Of a DNA stretch of 15,284 bases, positions 15,215-15,284 are shown in pieces. The DNA is from Sphingomonas sp. (GTDB taxonomy: Bacteria > Pseudomonadota > Alphaproteobacteria > Sphingomonadales > Sphingomonadaceae), in assembly GCA_019747165.1 (NCBI GenBank), contig JAIERC010000307.1, positions 1 to 15,284 on the forward strand. Reading direction: 5' to 3'. Made by a program: the position numbers and the translations under genes. The first letter of the stretch is position 1, and every line of letters begins with the position of its first letter. A model generated the notes under the pieces. The model searched no databases. It was not told the DNA's origin and saw nothing but the letters and a program-made list of their open reading frames with translations.

Positions 15215-15284
15215 TGGTGCCCGGGGACGGGATCGAACCGCCGACACTGCGATTTTCAGTCGCATGCTCTACCAACTGAGCTAC
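15215..15284 (-). tRNA. tRNA-Phe (GAA anticodon), partial: 5' acceptor cut by window end
   Basis: On the minus strand the sequence reads from position 7 of a tRNA through a D-arm (GCTCAGTTGGTAGAGC), an anticodon stem TGCGA/TCGCA with loop CTGAAAA (anticodon GAA), a T-arm with GGTTCGATCCC, the 3' acceptor strand and an encoded CCA at 15217-15215. Six 5' acceptor bases lie beyond the window. It is convergent with the amidohydrolase gene, 33 bp away; no terminator is visible between them. Confidence 0.95.

Noticed and set aside
15215..15284. tRNA-Phe as an integration site for a mobile element
   Set aside because: No integrase, direct repeat of the tRNA 3' end or compositional shift is visible in the window.

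Overview
The window is GC-rich, densely coded bacterial DNA. The gene set points to an alphaproteobacterium, probably a sphingomonad (Sphingomonas, Sphingopyxis or a relative). This rests on protein style and family combination (a TolB-propeller amidohydrolase, a TelA/XpaC-like pair, a Dab cassette with a DUF6671 protein); no taxonomic marker gene is present. I see no insertion sequence, phage gene, CRISPR array or rRNA. All gaps are under 150 bp.

Layout. (1) 86-2622, minus strand: an H-NOX haem nitric-oxide sensor (GTG start at 2622) whose 3' end overlaps by 13 bp a GAF-GGDEF-EAL enzyme. This is a predicted NO to cyclic-di-GMP signalling pair. (2) 2771-3745, plus: a divergently transcribed SBF/bile acid:sodium symporter-like membrane protein. 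(3) 3812-5729, plus: a TelA-family protein and a small two-helix membrane protein resembling XpaC, one base apart, so almost certainly one transcript. (4) 5876-10770, minus: a three-gene cassette transcribed dabB, dabA, DUF6671. DabB (NuoL/MrpA-like) and DabA (DUF2309, with a complete carbonic-anhydrase-like zinc set C334/D336/H494/C509) form the energy-coupled inorganic-carbon pump. The third gene encodes a soluble protein with four CxxC pairs and is translationally close-coupled to dabA. (5) 10879-11766, plus: a NhaR-like LysR regulator divergent from dabB. A perfect 9+9 bp inverted repeat of LysR-box type (T-N11-A) covers its own ribosome-binding site and start codon. (6) 11861-15181, plus: a very large exported two-domain protein, a TolB-like beta-propeller followed by an amidohydrolase. 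(7) 15215-15284, minus: tRNA-Phe(GAA), cut by the window end.

The two most informative units are the H-NOX/c-di-GMP pair and the Dab cassette. In the first, the usual I-site of the cyclase is replaced by an insertion of about ten residues, and the sensor lacks a tyrosine at the distal position used for O2 binding; both suggest an NO-specific switch without product inhibition. In the second, a DUF6671 zinc-ribbon protein and a LysR regulator with a visible operator accompany a CO2/bicarbonate pump in what is probably a heterotroph. The role of the DUF6671 protein is the main unexplained element in the window.
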